A stretch of 64,000 nt of DNA, from positions 32,424 to 96,423 of the forward strand of contig CANJHD010000003.1 of assembly GCA_947474065.1 (NCBI GenBank). Direction: 5' to 3'. The position numbers and the translations under genes were made by a program. The DNA is from Planctomycetaceae bacterium. GTDB taxonomy: Bacteria; Planctomycetota; Phycisphaerae; Phycisphaerales; SM1A02. This document shows, piece by piece, positions 43,527 to 52,462 of this stretch. Under the pieces are notes generated by a model that was not told the origin of the DNA, searched no databases, and saw only the letters and a list, made by a program, of their open reading frames with translations. Every line of letters begins with the position of its first letter. Within the stretch, counting starts at the first letter, position 1.

Positions 43527-43767
43527 GTGCCCACCTCCTTAAGGGGGACACGGCCAAACCCTTTCCCTCGGGTGCGGCCGATTCGTTTTTCCGAACACTA
43601 ACCCTGACGAGATGCCCCGTCAGTGCGAGGAAAGTACCCCACTTCTCCGGAGAAGCAAGAAATCGTGCCAAATTCCCCTCTCAACGAGGGGAAATACTCC
43701 TCCAGACCATCGAAGAGCACTGATAAGCGACAAAGCAACAGCAACTGAAGTGACCAGTCCACCGATA
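43527..43767 (-). promoter_or_regulatory. Hairpin-rich leader upstream of the second PEP-CTERM-like gene
   Basis: No gene is visible in this 241-bp stretch. On the minus strand, approaching the gene at 43526, it contains a perfect palindrome CTTCTCCGGAGAAG (43642-43655), a CTGACG...CGTCAG hairpin (about 43600-43622), and a nested CGGCC...ACCC...GGGT...GGCCG stem just before the Shine-Dalgarno. The order suggests a structured 5' leader, but it matches no riboswitch consensus that I can recall. Confidence 0.45.
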
Positions 43768-44850
43768 TTATTGTTGTTCAACCGATAACCTATCAAAATC
43801 ACTGATTCTGGAGATCTGCTCGCCATCTGGCCTGCGCCAATCCTCAATCACTCGAAGCATCGTCGCCACATCAGGGGCGGTTCGGATGCCCTCTTTAAGC
43901 CCCTTCACGTGCCCCATGGACTTCCCGTACCAGCTGATCCGGCTGCGCATGCAGTGCAGGACATGCTCCACCGAGTGGTAGCGGTTCAACAATTCCACGT
44001 GCCTGGCGATGCAATTCAGTTTCTGGTGAAACGATGGCTCGGGTGGCAAGTCACCAGTTTGGAGTAGCCCCAACGCGCGCCGGAAGATCCAGGGCGTTCT
44101 CAGCGAGCCACGACCGATCATGACGCCCCGGCAGCCACTGGCCTGTATGAGGGCCGGAACATGTTCAGGTTCGTTCACGTCGCCATTCCCGATAACCGGG
44201 ATTGCCCGGACAGCCTCAACTACCGCGCCGATGCGCGCCCAGTCAGCGACGCCGGAGAAGAGCTGCACCGTCCAGCGTCCATGCACCGTGACGGCGGCGA
44301 TACCCGCAGACTCAAGGTCGCGTGCAAGTTGCGGAGCTACGAAGTGCTCAGGATCCCAGCCGAGGCGTAACTTTGCCGTGACAGGCACGCGCCCGTTGGA
44401 GTGCCGTCGAACCGACTCAACGATTCGTTCGGCCAGTTTCATAGTGCTGAGCGCATCGCAGAGAAGCAAGGAACCGCCATGCTTCTTGGCAACCTTGTCC
44501 ACCGGGCAGCCCATATTGATATCAATCAACTGTGCGCCGTGGTCGATCGCCCAACATGCCGCTTCGGGCAGTGGATCGTCCCAATTTCCATAGAGCTGCA
44601 TGCCACACGGCTGATCGAGTCCATTTGTAGCGGCGAGGTCGATGCTCTTGGCAGTGCCACGCAAGATGGCGGTGCAGTTCAAAAGATCCGTGCTCGCCAA
44701 GCCAACGCCACCTTGCTCGCGACAAAGGATTCGAAATGCCAAGTCACAGTGGCCAGCGATCGGAGCAAGTAACAACGGCGTTTCAAGCCGAAGTGGACCA
44801 ATGTGGAATCCATCACCAGGCCGCGGCTGTGTACTGCTTGGCAAATTCAC
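43768..44850 (-). CDS. dus: tRNA-dihydrouridine synthase
   Basis: A 360-residue FMN enzyme that reduces uridines in the tRNA D-loop. The TIM barrel starts at LLLAPIAGHCDLAFR; the active-site Cys is in INMGCPVDKVAKKHGG, FMN phosphate binding is in VIGNGDVNEPEH and GVMIGRGSL, and the family Lys/His sites are AKLRLG and VHGR. The C-terminal helical domain binds tRNA. Its ATG overlaps the stop of the DUF3299-like gene by 4 nt, so it ends a five-gene minus-strand unit. Confidence 0.94.
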   Translation of the reverse strand: MNLPSSTQPRPGDGFHIGPLRLETPLLLAPIAGHCDLAFRILCREQGGVGLASTDLLNCTAILRGTAKSIDLAATNGLDQPCGMQLYGNWDDPLPEAACWAIDHGAQLIDINMGCPVDKVAKKHGGSLLLCDALSTMKLAERIVESVRRHSNGRVPVTAKLRLGWDPEHFVAPQLARDLESAGIAAVTVHGRWTVQLFSGVADWARIGAVVEAVRAIPVIGNGDVNEPEHVPALIQASGCRGVMIGRGSLRTPWIFRRALGLLQTGDLPPEPSFHQKLNCIARHVELLNRYHSVEHVLHCMRSRISWYGKSMGHVKGLKEGIRTAPDVATMLRVIEDWRRPDGEQISRISDFDRLSVEQQ

Positions 44851-45554
44851 GAAGTGGACTCCATCACAGCACCTTGCAGTCGATAAAAGCCAAGTAGAAA
44901 CATTCCCGCTGCAAATGGTTCAATTTCCAGCCGACCCTTGATGGTTCCGTAGCGAAACACATGCTGACCCTGAACCGCAAATGGCTTCGCGAATGTCACC
45001 TCGATGGAGTCAAACGGTGTCGGCGGAAGGCCGATACAGCAGCCATCCCACTTGTTGAGCATGAACATTGCTTCTTTGGTTTCAAACACCTGAAGCGGCG
45101 GAGCCCAGTAGCCGCTGATTTGGATCCACGCGCCGCGCAGATCCGCAATCCGTCCTGGAACTTCAAAGAGTGACTTTGATGCGTCGACCGTTCGCGCAGC
45201 GCTCGCAAGAAGCTCCCACGTGATCTGATAAGGATCAGACTCAGAACCCGAGCCACGCACGACGTACTTTCCATCAAGCCGCACTGACTGATGATCAACT
45301 CGCTCAACGACAGCCTTCGCACCGACGGTGACTTTGGGAGAAGTGGTTGATCCTGGACGCGGCATCGGTGCAGCAGCAATCGGCGCAGCAGCAATCGGTG
45401 CTACTGCGGTAACCATTGGCTGCGGACAGACTGATTCGATGGCGCGCGCGTCATTGATGGGATCAACGCGCGGTGAGTCAATGTGTGGCCACCATGCGGC
45501 GGCGACCGCAGCGAGCACTAACAACACGGCAGTGGTGATCCAAACAGCGCGCAT
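44847..45554 (-). CDS. DUF3299-like membrane-anchored protein
   Basis: A 235-residue protein with an N-terminal anchor (ITTAVLLVLAAVAAAWW) and a short disordered Ala/Pro stretch. Its core resembles DUF3299: ELLASAARTVDASKSLFEVPGRI, IQISGYWAPPL, FMLNKWDGCCIGLPPTPFDSIEV. The two adjacent Cys are at the usual CI.PPPP-like site. Members often sit in the envelope; function unknown. Coupled to dus by a 4-nt overlap and 18 bp from the stop of the eboF-like gene. Confidence 0.7.
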   Translation of the reverse strand: MRAVWITTAVLLVLAAVAAAWWPHIDSPRVDPINDARAIESVCPQPMVTAVAPIAAAPIAAAPMPRPGSTTSPKVTVGAKAVVERVDHQSVRLDGKYVVRGSGSESDPYQITWELLASAARTVDASKSLFEVPGRIADLRGAWIQISGYWAPPLQVFETKEAMFMLNKWDGCCIGLPPTPFDSIEVTFAKPFAVQGQHVFRYGTIKGRLEIEPFAAGMFLLGFYRLQGAVMESTS

Positions 45555-45572
45555 ATGTAGATCGTAGGGGCG

Positions 45573-46970
45573 TCAGGCGCGCTCGACGAGGTGAACAAGT
45601 GCGTCGTGAACGTGTGTTGCGTGCATAGATCCTGCATCAAGCATGTCTAGCCCATCAGCAATGAGGACTGGCGCATATGGGGTGCCAGACTCGACGCGGC
45701 CGTGGCTTCCACGAACCAGAGAAGTGTCGAGCGGAACAGTCTCAAGGAGCGCACGCATACCGAATTTGCGGAGCATGAGCTTGCCGCCCACATATGCAGT
45801 TGGCACGCGAATCGCCGGATCCATGAAGAGTTCAAGCGGGTCGTATCCGGGCTTGCGGTGAATATCGACGGTGCGGGCAAAGTCAGGAGCACAGAGATCG
45901 TCGTTCCACCACGGGTAGGCGAACCAGGAACCGGAAGCGGCAACTGCAAGGAGGTCGCCGCTCCGCTCGTGATGAATGCCAAGAGCGCGCTGCGCCGAAG
46001 CGTCAAGTAAATGCTCAATTCCATGGTCTCCTGCAAGCAGCGTGGCGCGCACTGCTTCAATGTCACTAGTGTCCTTCACATAGATGTGAGCCACTTGATG
46101 ATCGCAAACAGCAAACGCGCGACTTGCGCCGGCGTCAAGGTATTCGCGGTTTCCTTCTTTACGAATAGCCACGAATCCACCAGCACGCAATGTGCGATTG
46201 GGTGTGAGGGCGCGACTTACCGGAGCAATTCCGTACTCACTGAGAACAACGACCTGCACACCGCGCTTCTCATAGAACTTACGAAGACCATCAAACACTC
46301 GGTCGATCTCGCGAATTTCCGGATCGATACGCGGATCATCAGGGCCAAATTTCTGCAGGCAGTAATCGAGATGTGGCAAGTAGATCAGGTGTAAATCCGG
46401 CTGGAACTTCTTCTCCACACTCATGGCTGCGCATGCAATCCAGTCGGTACTTCGGATGTCCGACATTGGGCCCCAAAAGTGAAAGAGCGGAAACGGTCCA
46501 AATTCCTTCTGGAGTTCATCGCGCAGTGTGGGTGGATTGGTCCAGCAATCAGGCACCTTTCGTCCATCGGCGCGGTACTGCGGGCGCGGCGTGACAGAAA
46601 TGTCCGCACCGGAATACATATTGAACCACCAGAAAGAATTAGCAATGATGGGTGCGGTGCGTCCGGCGGATAGCGCTCGATCGCGCAGCGTGTCCCACAC
46701 CATCGGTCCGTGGACAAGATGGTTCGACTGCTTCCAGAAATGCACCTCTTGGAGAGAGCGGTCAAACCAACCATTGCCAACGATTCCGTGGTGACCCGGG
46801 TGCCTTCCGGTGAGCATTGAACTTTGCGCACTGCAAGTGACCGCTGGCAGATCGGTAGTTAGTGTTCGGATTCCGCCCGAGCGCTGCGCGAACGCTTGGA
46901 GGTGCGGGCACTTGCGCCGCGCGAAGACCGCTGGAGAGAGCCCGACGATATTGAGGACGGCGACACGCAC
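45573..46970 (-). CDS. eboF: EboF-like type I phosphodiesterase/nucleotide pyrophosphatase
   Basis: A 465-residue alkaline-phosphatase-superfamily protein starting with GTG. The N-terminal LNIVGLSPAVF is followed by LPAVTCSAQSSMLTGRHPG, where Thr45 is in the place of the catalytic nucleophile, and HHGIVGNGWF. Metal ligands are likely in YLPHLDY, LSEYGIAPV and GSHGRVESG. The pattern LNIVGL...VGNGWFDRSLQEVHFWKQSN resembles proteins annotated as EboF. There is no signal peptide. It is far from the other ebo genes. The first 112 bp overlap the SMUG1 gene in another frame of the same strand. Confidence 0.78.
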   Translation of the reverse strand: MRVAVLNIVGLSPAVFARRKCPHLQAFAQRSGGIRTLTTDLPAVTCSAQSSMLTGRHPGHHGIVGNGWFDRSLQEVHFWKQSNHLVHGPMVWDTLRDRALSAGRTAPIIANSFWWFNMYSGADISVTPRPQYRADGRKVPDCWTNPPTLRDELQKEFGPFPLFHFWGPMSDIRSTDWIACAAMSVEKKFQPDLHLIYLPHLDYCLQKFGPDDPRIDPEIREIDRVFDGLRKFYEKRGVQVVVLSEYGIAPVSRALTPNRTLRAGGFVAIRKEGNREYLDAGASRAFAVCDHQVAHIYVKDTSDIEAVRATLLAGDHGIEHLLDASAQRALGIHHERSGDLLAVAASGSWFAYPWWNDDLCAPDFARTVDIHRKPGYDPLELFMDPAIRVPTAYVGGKLMLRKFGMRALLETVPLDTSLVRGSHGRVESGTPYAPVLIADGLDMLDAGSMHATHVHDALVHLVERA

Positions 46971-47791
46971 GCAGGCAGGATAGGGCGGGCGCCGAAGTGA
47001 ATACCGGCTGCGGCGAGTTGCCGGTCAACTTGCGCCGCCCACCCACGATTAGCAGCAGGACTCGCTGGGCTTGGATGGAGGACCTGATGGATAGGCGGAA
47101 TTGGCGATCCGACCGATGGATACCTTGCAAGCGCATCGCGCGCGCGTGTGGCCGCAAAGGCGCCAAATCCCACGATATTGGCAGGTTGTAACGCCCTGAT
47201 CGCCGCAGCAAGAGCCTCGTCGCAAGCAAACTCAAGAGCCCGTGTGGCGGTGGATCCACGGCCGGAGCGCGGAAGTTTGTCTGGTGTGATGTTTGTGCCA
47301 GCGGCAGACATGAAAGCGAGTGGGCACCAATTCCAGATAAATGCTTCGTGAAAGAACTCGTCGGCTGTTCCAAATTGCCCTTTTGCCCATGACCACACGC
47401 GTGCACCGCTTACTTCACTGCGCGTGCATGCAAATCCTTCAATAGGTCGCTTGGGGTGCATCAGTTCAGGTGCGCAAATGCATGCAGTCTTTGCATTGAT
47501 GCCAAGAAAGTTCTGCACAGCTGCCACCTCGCCAAACGGAACGCCAGTTTGCGCCATTCCAAATGGACCCGGATTCATGCCAACGAACAACACGCGTGGA
47601 CGGAGTTGCGCGCGTGCAAGAAATGCTCGGTGCGCATTCCATGCGTAGACAAGTGGGTTGTAGGTAAACGCCACTGGCGCTCCGAACCGTAACGTCTCGC
47701 ATTGGACCGCCAATTTCTTCGCAACACGTTCTAGGGCGATGCTTGGCGAAGTGGATGGTCCACGGCGTTTGGATGGTGTTGAGCCACTCAT
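46859..47791 (-). CDS. SMUG1-type single-strand-selective uracil-DNA glycosylase
   Basis: A 310-residue protein with the SMUG1 hallmark GMNPGPFGMAQTGVPFGEV (71-89), IWNWCPLAFM, and the C-terminal HPSPASPAANRGW, where the His closes over the flipped base. It removes uracil and oxidised pyrimidines from DNA, opening base-excision repair. I start it at the ATG at 47791; the upstream frame to 47935 overlaps the DUF481-like gene. The last 40 residues are a Ser/Arg-rich extension overlapping eboF, absent from typical SMUG1. An N-terminal basic tail is present. Confidence 0.92.
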   Translation of the reverse strand: MSGSTPSKRRGPSTSPSIALERVAKKLAVQCETLRFGAPVAFTYNPLVYAWNAHRAFLARAQLRPRVLFVGMNPGPFGMAQTGVPFGEVAAVQNFLGINAKTACICAPELMHPKRPIEGFACTRSEVSGARVWSWAKGQFGTADEFFHEAFIWNWCPLAFMSAAGTNITPDKLPRSGRGSTATRALEFACDEALAAAIRALQPANIVGFGAFAATRARDALARYPSVGSPIPPIHQVLHPSPASPAANRGWAAQVDRQLAAAGIHFGARPILPACVSPSSISSGSLQRSSRGASARTSKRSRSARAESEH

Positions 47792-47840
47792 TTGAATCGC
47801 GCGAGTTACGCCAAACACGCCACCGATCAACTCTGAACGA

Positions 47841-48935
47841 TCACATTTCGTAGCGCAAGCCTGTGTAGATACGAACATCGTTGTTGACGTCCGCAGCCGG
47901 TACATCCGACTGGTATTGCCACCGAATACCACCAAGGATCGAAAGTCCGGTTATCTCTTGGAACTTCATTGTCCATTCAAGGCGCGCAAGGAATTGATAA
48001 CTCGAAAAGTCAGCAACATCGGGGGTGACCCACCACGAACCAACAACCGCCTGTGACTCGCTGATCTTCCAATCCCACTCCATTTCCCCGTACAACTCGG
48101 GCAGAAAGTTTTGGTTGTCGCCAAATTCGTAACTACCACCAACACCGAGTTTGCCAAGCAATCGGAACGGCGGCGCCTTCATGAATTCGTATCCAACTCC
48201 GCCCCACAGCGAAAGACGCTGCTCCCAAGCTTCGAGCGACGAGGCTTGCCCCTGACCCTTGACGAACCACAGCCACGGACCGCCCTTGGTGACGAAGCGG
48301 TTGTATGTGGAAGTACCAAGCAAATTGTCATCGGTGGTAGCGCTATTCACCGTCTTGAAGAAGAACTCAACGTTGTTGCTCCACTTTTCGACATCCTTTA
48401 TTTCATAGATGGCGCTCGCGGCAATGCGGAAGTCCAGTTGTTTGTCCTTTGCTGCGTCATAGTTGACGTTGCCGTCAAAGAGAAGTTTCCACGGTGACAC
48501 CTCTTTCGTGGCGGCAGCGGGAACAGCAGCGTTGTCGCCTGGGTTCACATCTCCCTCTTTGCGAGGCGCATCCATCGCCGCATTTGCAGCGGGCTGGGCT
48601 TCTTGGCGAACCCGGTCAAGATCAACGCCCTCTGCGGCTGGGGGTGCTGTAACTGGTGCCGGAGCAGGGACGGTGGCGGGAGCGGTGGTGGCCACCATTG
48701 AAGCAATAGATGTCCGCGCGATCGTCACCTTTCCGAGCACTGGGTGTAACAGCACGATCGAATCGTTGGTCTCAGAAACCAGCGTCGCCCGGATGGCATC
48801 ACCGCTCGAAAGAGCAACAATGACGGTCTGCCCCGGCACTGGTTGCGCGGCGTCTTGGACGGCGAGTGCCATAGGCGTTGTGCCAAGGGTCAGTGTCAGG
48901 GCTGCAGCGATAGTGGTCTTCATGGGGGTAGTCAT
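47841..48935 (-). CDS. DUF481/YdiY-like outer-membrane beta-barrel protein
   Basis: A 364-residue exported protein. The signal peptide includes TTIAAALTLTLGTTPMALA. Residues about 30-75 look like a small beta domain (VIVALSSGDAIRATLVS), then an Ala/Pro/Thr linker, then alternating hydrophobic strands rich in Trp and Tyr from about 150 to the end, which finishes ...RIYTGLRYEM with the aromatic terminal residue pattern of outer-membrane barrels. The ATG at 48935 is used; an ATG at 48923 is equally possible. It leads a minus-strand unit of five genes. Confidence 0.82.
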   Translation of the reverse strand: MTTPMKTTIAAALTLTLGTTPMALAVQDAAQPVPGQTVIVALSSGDAIRATLVSETNDSIVLLHPVLGKVTIARTSIASMVATTAPATVPAPAPVTAPPAAEGVDLDRVRQEAQPAANAAMDAPRKEGDVNPGDNAAVPAAATKEVSPWKLLFDGNVNYDAAKDKQLDFRIAASAIYEIKDVEKWSNNVEFFFKTVNSATTDDNLLGTSTYNRFVTKGGPWLWFVKGQGQASSLEAWEQRLSLWGGVGYEFMKAPPFRLLGKLGVGGSYEFGDNQNFLPELYGEMEWDWKISESQAVVGSWWVTPDVADFSSYQFLARLEWTMKFQEITGLSILGGIRWQYQSDVPAADVNNDVRIYTGLRYEM

Positions 48936-49051
48936 GATTGGGGTTCCGGGCACTCACAATAAGACTTGGAAGACTACCGCTCGCTTCGAATTTCAGCAGC
49001 TTTTTCCTTAGGTGAATTCCGTTATTTAATTCCTCGGCGTACTCTGCGGAG

Positions 49052-50050
49052 ATGATTCCCCGCCCCGGCCCTAAGGCCAAGTCTTGCGCAATTGCACTCC
49101 TTTCGGCACTGCTGATCGTGGGGTGCGCTTCGGGATCGGGAAAGTCCAAGCCGGGTGAAGCGGCTCGCATTCTCCGCGACCAACGCATTACGCGCGCCCA
49201 ACTTGAGGAGGCGTCGAATGCCTTCGCCGATCGTTATTTCACATTGATGCTCTCCGCGAGTGAGCGAGTGATGCGTGACAACAAGGATATTAATCAGTGC
49301 CGCATCATGAACGGATTGAGGCTTCTTGGCGTGTCGAGCATGTACGACATCGCCACGAGCCCCGACACAATCACACAGTTGGTGGATCAGTTGGTGGTAG
49401 TAACACTGCAGAACTATTTCTGGGTTGATTCCGGGCGCGCTCAGGAAATTTGGGGCCCACGTGCGCAATTCCTGGTTGAGAATCTGCGCCGCGCGCGCGA
49501 AGACATTTGGACCATCGCCGGCCGGGTGTTTACCGATGCCCAACTCGAAGAACTTGACCTGTCTATCGCCACATGGTGGAGCCGCCGTGGTGGAACGGAG
49601 TTTGTCGCGTATGTTCGTTTCAGTGAGGTGTCGAGCGTTAAGGGCGAAGCGCTGATCGAACGTGTGCGTGACGGCGGAGGATTACTTGAGCCACTCGACC
49701 GCGCAACCGAGCAAGTCGAAAACGCGAACCTGGCACTTGATCGCTCGTTCTATTGGGCCAAACGACTTCCGCTCTTTGCAAATTGGCAGATTGAGGCGCT
49801 TTGGTACGACATGCTGGTCATGCCAGACACACAACGGTTGCTAGGAAGTGTTGACACAATGACAAAGGCAATCGAGATTGTCCCAGAGCGAATGAAGATG
49901 TTGAATGGCACCATCACCGGTGCACAAGACACAGCACGAGACCTCGTCGATCGCATCTTTCACCGGGTACTTGTTGTGTTAATTGTCGCGCTCAGTGGAG
50001 TATTCATCATCATGAAATGGCGCGCGTCGCGCAAGGAGGCAAAGTCATGA
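49052..50050 (+). CDS. Lipoprotein with C-terminal membrane helix, unknown function
   Basis: A 332-residue protein with a lipobox (ALLIVGC, Cys25) and a C-terminal helix near residues 305-325 (VLVVLIVALSGVFIIM) followed by a basic tail. The middle is mainly helical, with long amphipathic stretches (AFADRYFTLMLSASERVMRD and others). I recognise no family. It is coupled by an ATGA overlap to a PstS-like gene, so it may work with that binding protein. The gene is divergent from the DUF481-like gene; the gap between starts is 116 bp. Confidence 0.75.
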   Translation: MIPRPGPKAKSCAIALLSALLIVGCASGSGKSKPGEAARILRDQRITRAQLEEASNAFADRYFTLMLSASERVMRDNKDINQCRIMNGLRLLGVSSMYDIATSPDTITQLVDQLVVVTLQNYFWVDSGRAQEIWGPRAQFLVENLRRAREDIWTIAGRVFTDAQLEELDLSIATWWSRRGGTEFVAYVRFSEVSSVKGEALIERVRDGGGLLEPLDRATEQVENANLALDRSFYWAKRLPLFANWQIEALWYDMLVMPDTQRLLGSVDTMTKAIEIVPERMKMLNGTITGAQDTARDLVDRIFHRVLVVLIVALSGVFIIMKWRASRKEAKS

Positions 50051-51204
50051 TCGCAAGGTTGATTCTCACAACATTGGCTCTCACTGCGATGGACACAGGT
50101 TTACCCGTTCAAAATACGGGATCAACTCAGAAAAACTCTGAGATTGCCGATAGCAACTCGGCACAGGAGAGCGGGCCGGTCAAGAGTCACGCACCGACCC
50201 CGAAGGTGCAGAATGCCATCGCTGATGACCTCACAAAGTCACCGCCAGAGTTGGTGAGTTCGCAAGACACCTATTCCGCAGAGTTTTCTGCAATGGTGGA
50301 ACTGTTTCCGTCCTATTCACCGCGAGCGGTTCCGATCACTGGCAGGATGCATATTGTTGGATCTGACACTATGGGTCCACTGCTTGCCAATATTGGCATC
50401 TCGTATCAAGTGGTGTATCCCGACGTGAAAGTCAACATTGATCAAGGCGGATCATCGAAAGGAATCAACGCGTTAAAAGACGGAGGCTGTGATATGGCTT
50501 CGGTATCTCGAGATCTTTCACCAAACGAAATCGATGAAATTAGTAAGGCCACAGGAAAGCAAGTCTTCGTAGTTCCCATCGCACGCGGCGCCGCGTGTGT
50601 CTATGTGAACGCAGATAATCCGATTGCTGGCTTCACCAAGGAACAGTGCAATGGTTTGGTTTCGATCACTCATGCAATGACCGAAGCACCGATCATGAGG
50701 TGGAATGAACTTGATCCATCATCGCCGCTCGGAAGCACCTTCCCGATCATCTATGTGCCCCGAATGACCTCGGGAACATTGCAGTCGTTCATCGACTGGT
50801 GCATGCCCGGTGAGCAGATCACAACTATTGGACGCTTCACTGAATCTGGCCCTTCATCGGTTGTGAACGCCTGTTGCGCGTACCAAACTGCCGTCGGGAT
50901 TTCTGGGTACGCCAATCGGCAGCCTCGAGCTCGTTGCATTGCGCTGTCGAATGGCGCCGGTCAGCCTTTTGTGACGCCAACCGTTACAACTATTTGTGAT
51001 GGCACCTATCCACTTGCGAGGACGCTCAATTTGGTGTTTGTCGCAACGGACGCGCAACATATTCCAGAAGCCACAATCGAGTTTTTGCGATTTACTCTGT
51101 CGGAAGATGGTCAAGACCTTGCGGCGGAAACGGGCAATATTCCAATGGATGCGAATGCACTACCGGGATTTCTTGGAACACCGGTGAAGGGCATTTGGCG
51201 GTAA
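50047..51204 (+). CDS. PstS-like phosphate/ligand-binding protein
   Basis: A 385-residue periplasmic binding protein from the ATG at 50047. After a signal peptide and a low-complexity stretch, the type II fold begins at GRMHIVGSDTMGPLLANI, with SSKGINALKDGGCDMASVSRDLS, the PstS-like loop IPIARGAACVYVN, and MTSGTLQSF. PstS binds phosphate through SxxT and SG(A/G)T-type loops; here SDTM and TSGT are candidates. No pst permease or ATPase is in the window. Coupled to the upstream lipoprotein gene by a 4-nt overlap. Confidence 0.88.
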   Translation: MIARLILTTLALTAMDTGLPVQNTGSTQKNSEIADSNSAQESGPVKSHAPTPKVQNAIADDLTKSPPELVSSQDTYSAEFSAMVELFPSYSPRAVPITGRMHIVGSDTMGPLLANIGISYQVVYPDVKVNIDQGGSSKGINALKDGGCDMASVSRDLSPNEIDEISKATGKQVFVVPIARGAACVYVNADNPIAGFTKEQCNGLVSITHAMTEAPIMRWNELDPSSPLGSTFPIIYVPRMTSGTLQSFIDWCMPGEQITTIGRFTESGPSSVVNACCAYQTAVGISGYANRQPRARCIALSNGAGQPFVTPTVTTICDGTYPLARTLNLVFVATDAQHIPEATIEFLRFTLSEDGQDLAAETGNIPMDANALPGFLGTPVKGIWR

Positions 51205-51284
51205 CAGCTGCCACGGTCAGTTACTTAGCAACGCTATTGAGCACGTCCGCTTGATTGATGATTCAAATTCAGCATCACGCCCAA

Positions 51285-52451
51285 TCACTTCACAGTGAAA
51301 GTGTGCACCATTTCATGCTTGTAGACCTTGCCAGGACGTAGTACCACATCGGGCCAACCGTCTTTGCCCTGCTTATTGATGCTGTCGGGGAACGCTTGGG
51401 TTTCCAAACAGAGGCCATCGTTCTTGGCGTAGACAGTCCCGTCTTTACCTGGGACACCGTCAAGAAAGTTGCCGGAGTAGAACTGGATTCCCGGTTGATC
51501 GCTCGCCACAGTCATGGTGATGCCGGTCTTTGGACTGCGCAGCACGGCACACGTCCGCAGAGTTCCAACCTGACCATTGACAACGAAGTTGTGGTCGTAG
51601 CCACCGGGATCGTCCTCTGTCGCGGGCAACTGTGCAAAGTCCTTACCAACAACTTTCGAGGTGCGAAAATCAAGTGGTGTTCCGGCCACAGGCTTGATTT
51701 CGCCAGTTGTGATCAACGTTCCGTCCACCGGTGTGTACCGATCAGCGTCAATCATCAATTCATCGTCAAGGATTGAACCGGAGCCTTGTCCACTCAGATT
51801 CCAGTAAGTGTGATGCGCCAAGTTGACCACGGTTGGCTTGTCAGTAGTGGCTGACATGCGCACACGCAATTCGTTGGCATTGGTGAGCGTGTAGATCACC
51901 GTTGCATCAACATTTCCTGGGTAGCCCTCTTCGCCATCGTTGCTACGGTAAGTGAAGGTGATCGATGGACCATCCGTAGTCATTGCTGCACTGCCGGACC
52001 AAATGACCTTGTCGAATCCTTTCGTTCCGCCGTGTAAATGATTCGGTCCGTTGTTGGTAGCAAGGACGTACGGGTTTCCATCGATGCTGAACCTGCCAGC
52101 AGCAATTCGATTCGCGCAGCGCCCGGCGGTGCATCCAAAGTACTGCGTGCGTGCCACGTAGTCGGCAGCACTCGGGCGCCCAAGCACTACATCAACCGGC
52201 TTTCCTTCGCGATCAAGCGCCTTGAGCGCCACGATGATGGTGCCGTAATCCGTGACATCCGCAACCATTCCCTTGGAGTTGGTGAGTGTCCAGAGGTGTA
52301 CGGGCTTCCCATCAACAGTGCCCCAATCTTTACTGGTGATCGACCCCTTATGCGGGTCGCCAGTGCAACCGGGCGTCGCAAACGCAAACATGCATACCGC
52401 AATTGAGAGTGATGCAGCAAATGGAGCGATCGTTGGAATGGTCGAATTCAT
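51285..52451 (-). CDS. galM: Aldose 1-epimerase (mutarotase), lipoprotein form
   Basis: A 388-residue mutarotase with a lipoprotein signal (FAFATPGC). Domain features are VTDYGTIIVALKALDREGK, GRCANRIAAGRF, NHLHGGTKGFD, NLAHHTYWNLSGQG with the catalytic His, GYDHNFVV, and LCLETQAFPDS with the catalytic Glu. It interconverts alpha and beta anomers of aldoses in the periplasm. It ends the minus-strand operon that carries a sugar ABC importer; the gap to the permease gene is 11 bp, supporting joint sugar use. Confidence 0.94.
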   Translation of the reverse strand: MNSTIPTIAPFAASLSIAVCMFAFATPGCTGDPHKGSITSKDWGTVDGKPVHLWTLTNSKGMVADVTDYGTIIVALKALDREGKPVDVVLGRPSAADYVARTQYFGCTAGRCANRIAAGRFSIDGNPYVLATNNGPNHLHGGTKGFDKVIWSGSAAMTTDGPSITFTYRSNDGEEGYPGNVDATVIYTLTNANELRVRMSATTDKPTVVNLAHHTYWNLSGQGSGSILDDELMIDADRYTPVDGTLITTGEIKPVAGTPLDFRTSKVVGKDFAQLPATEDDPGGYDHNFVVNGQVGTLRTCAVLRSPKTGITMTVASDQPGIQFYSGNFLDGVPGKDGTVYAKNDGLCLETQAFPDSINKQGKDGWPDVVLRPGKVYKHEMVHTFTVK

Positions 52452-52462
52452 AGTGATGATCC

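Noticed and set aside
43527..43767. Cyclic di-GMP riboswitch in the leader of the PEP-CTERM-like gene
   Set aside because: Hairpins are present, but the conserved core sequences of GEMM-type riboswitches are not visible.
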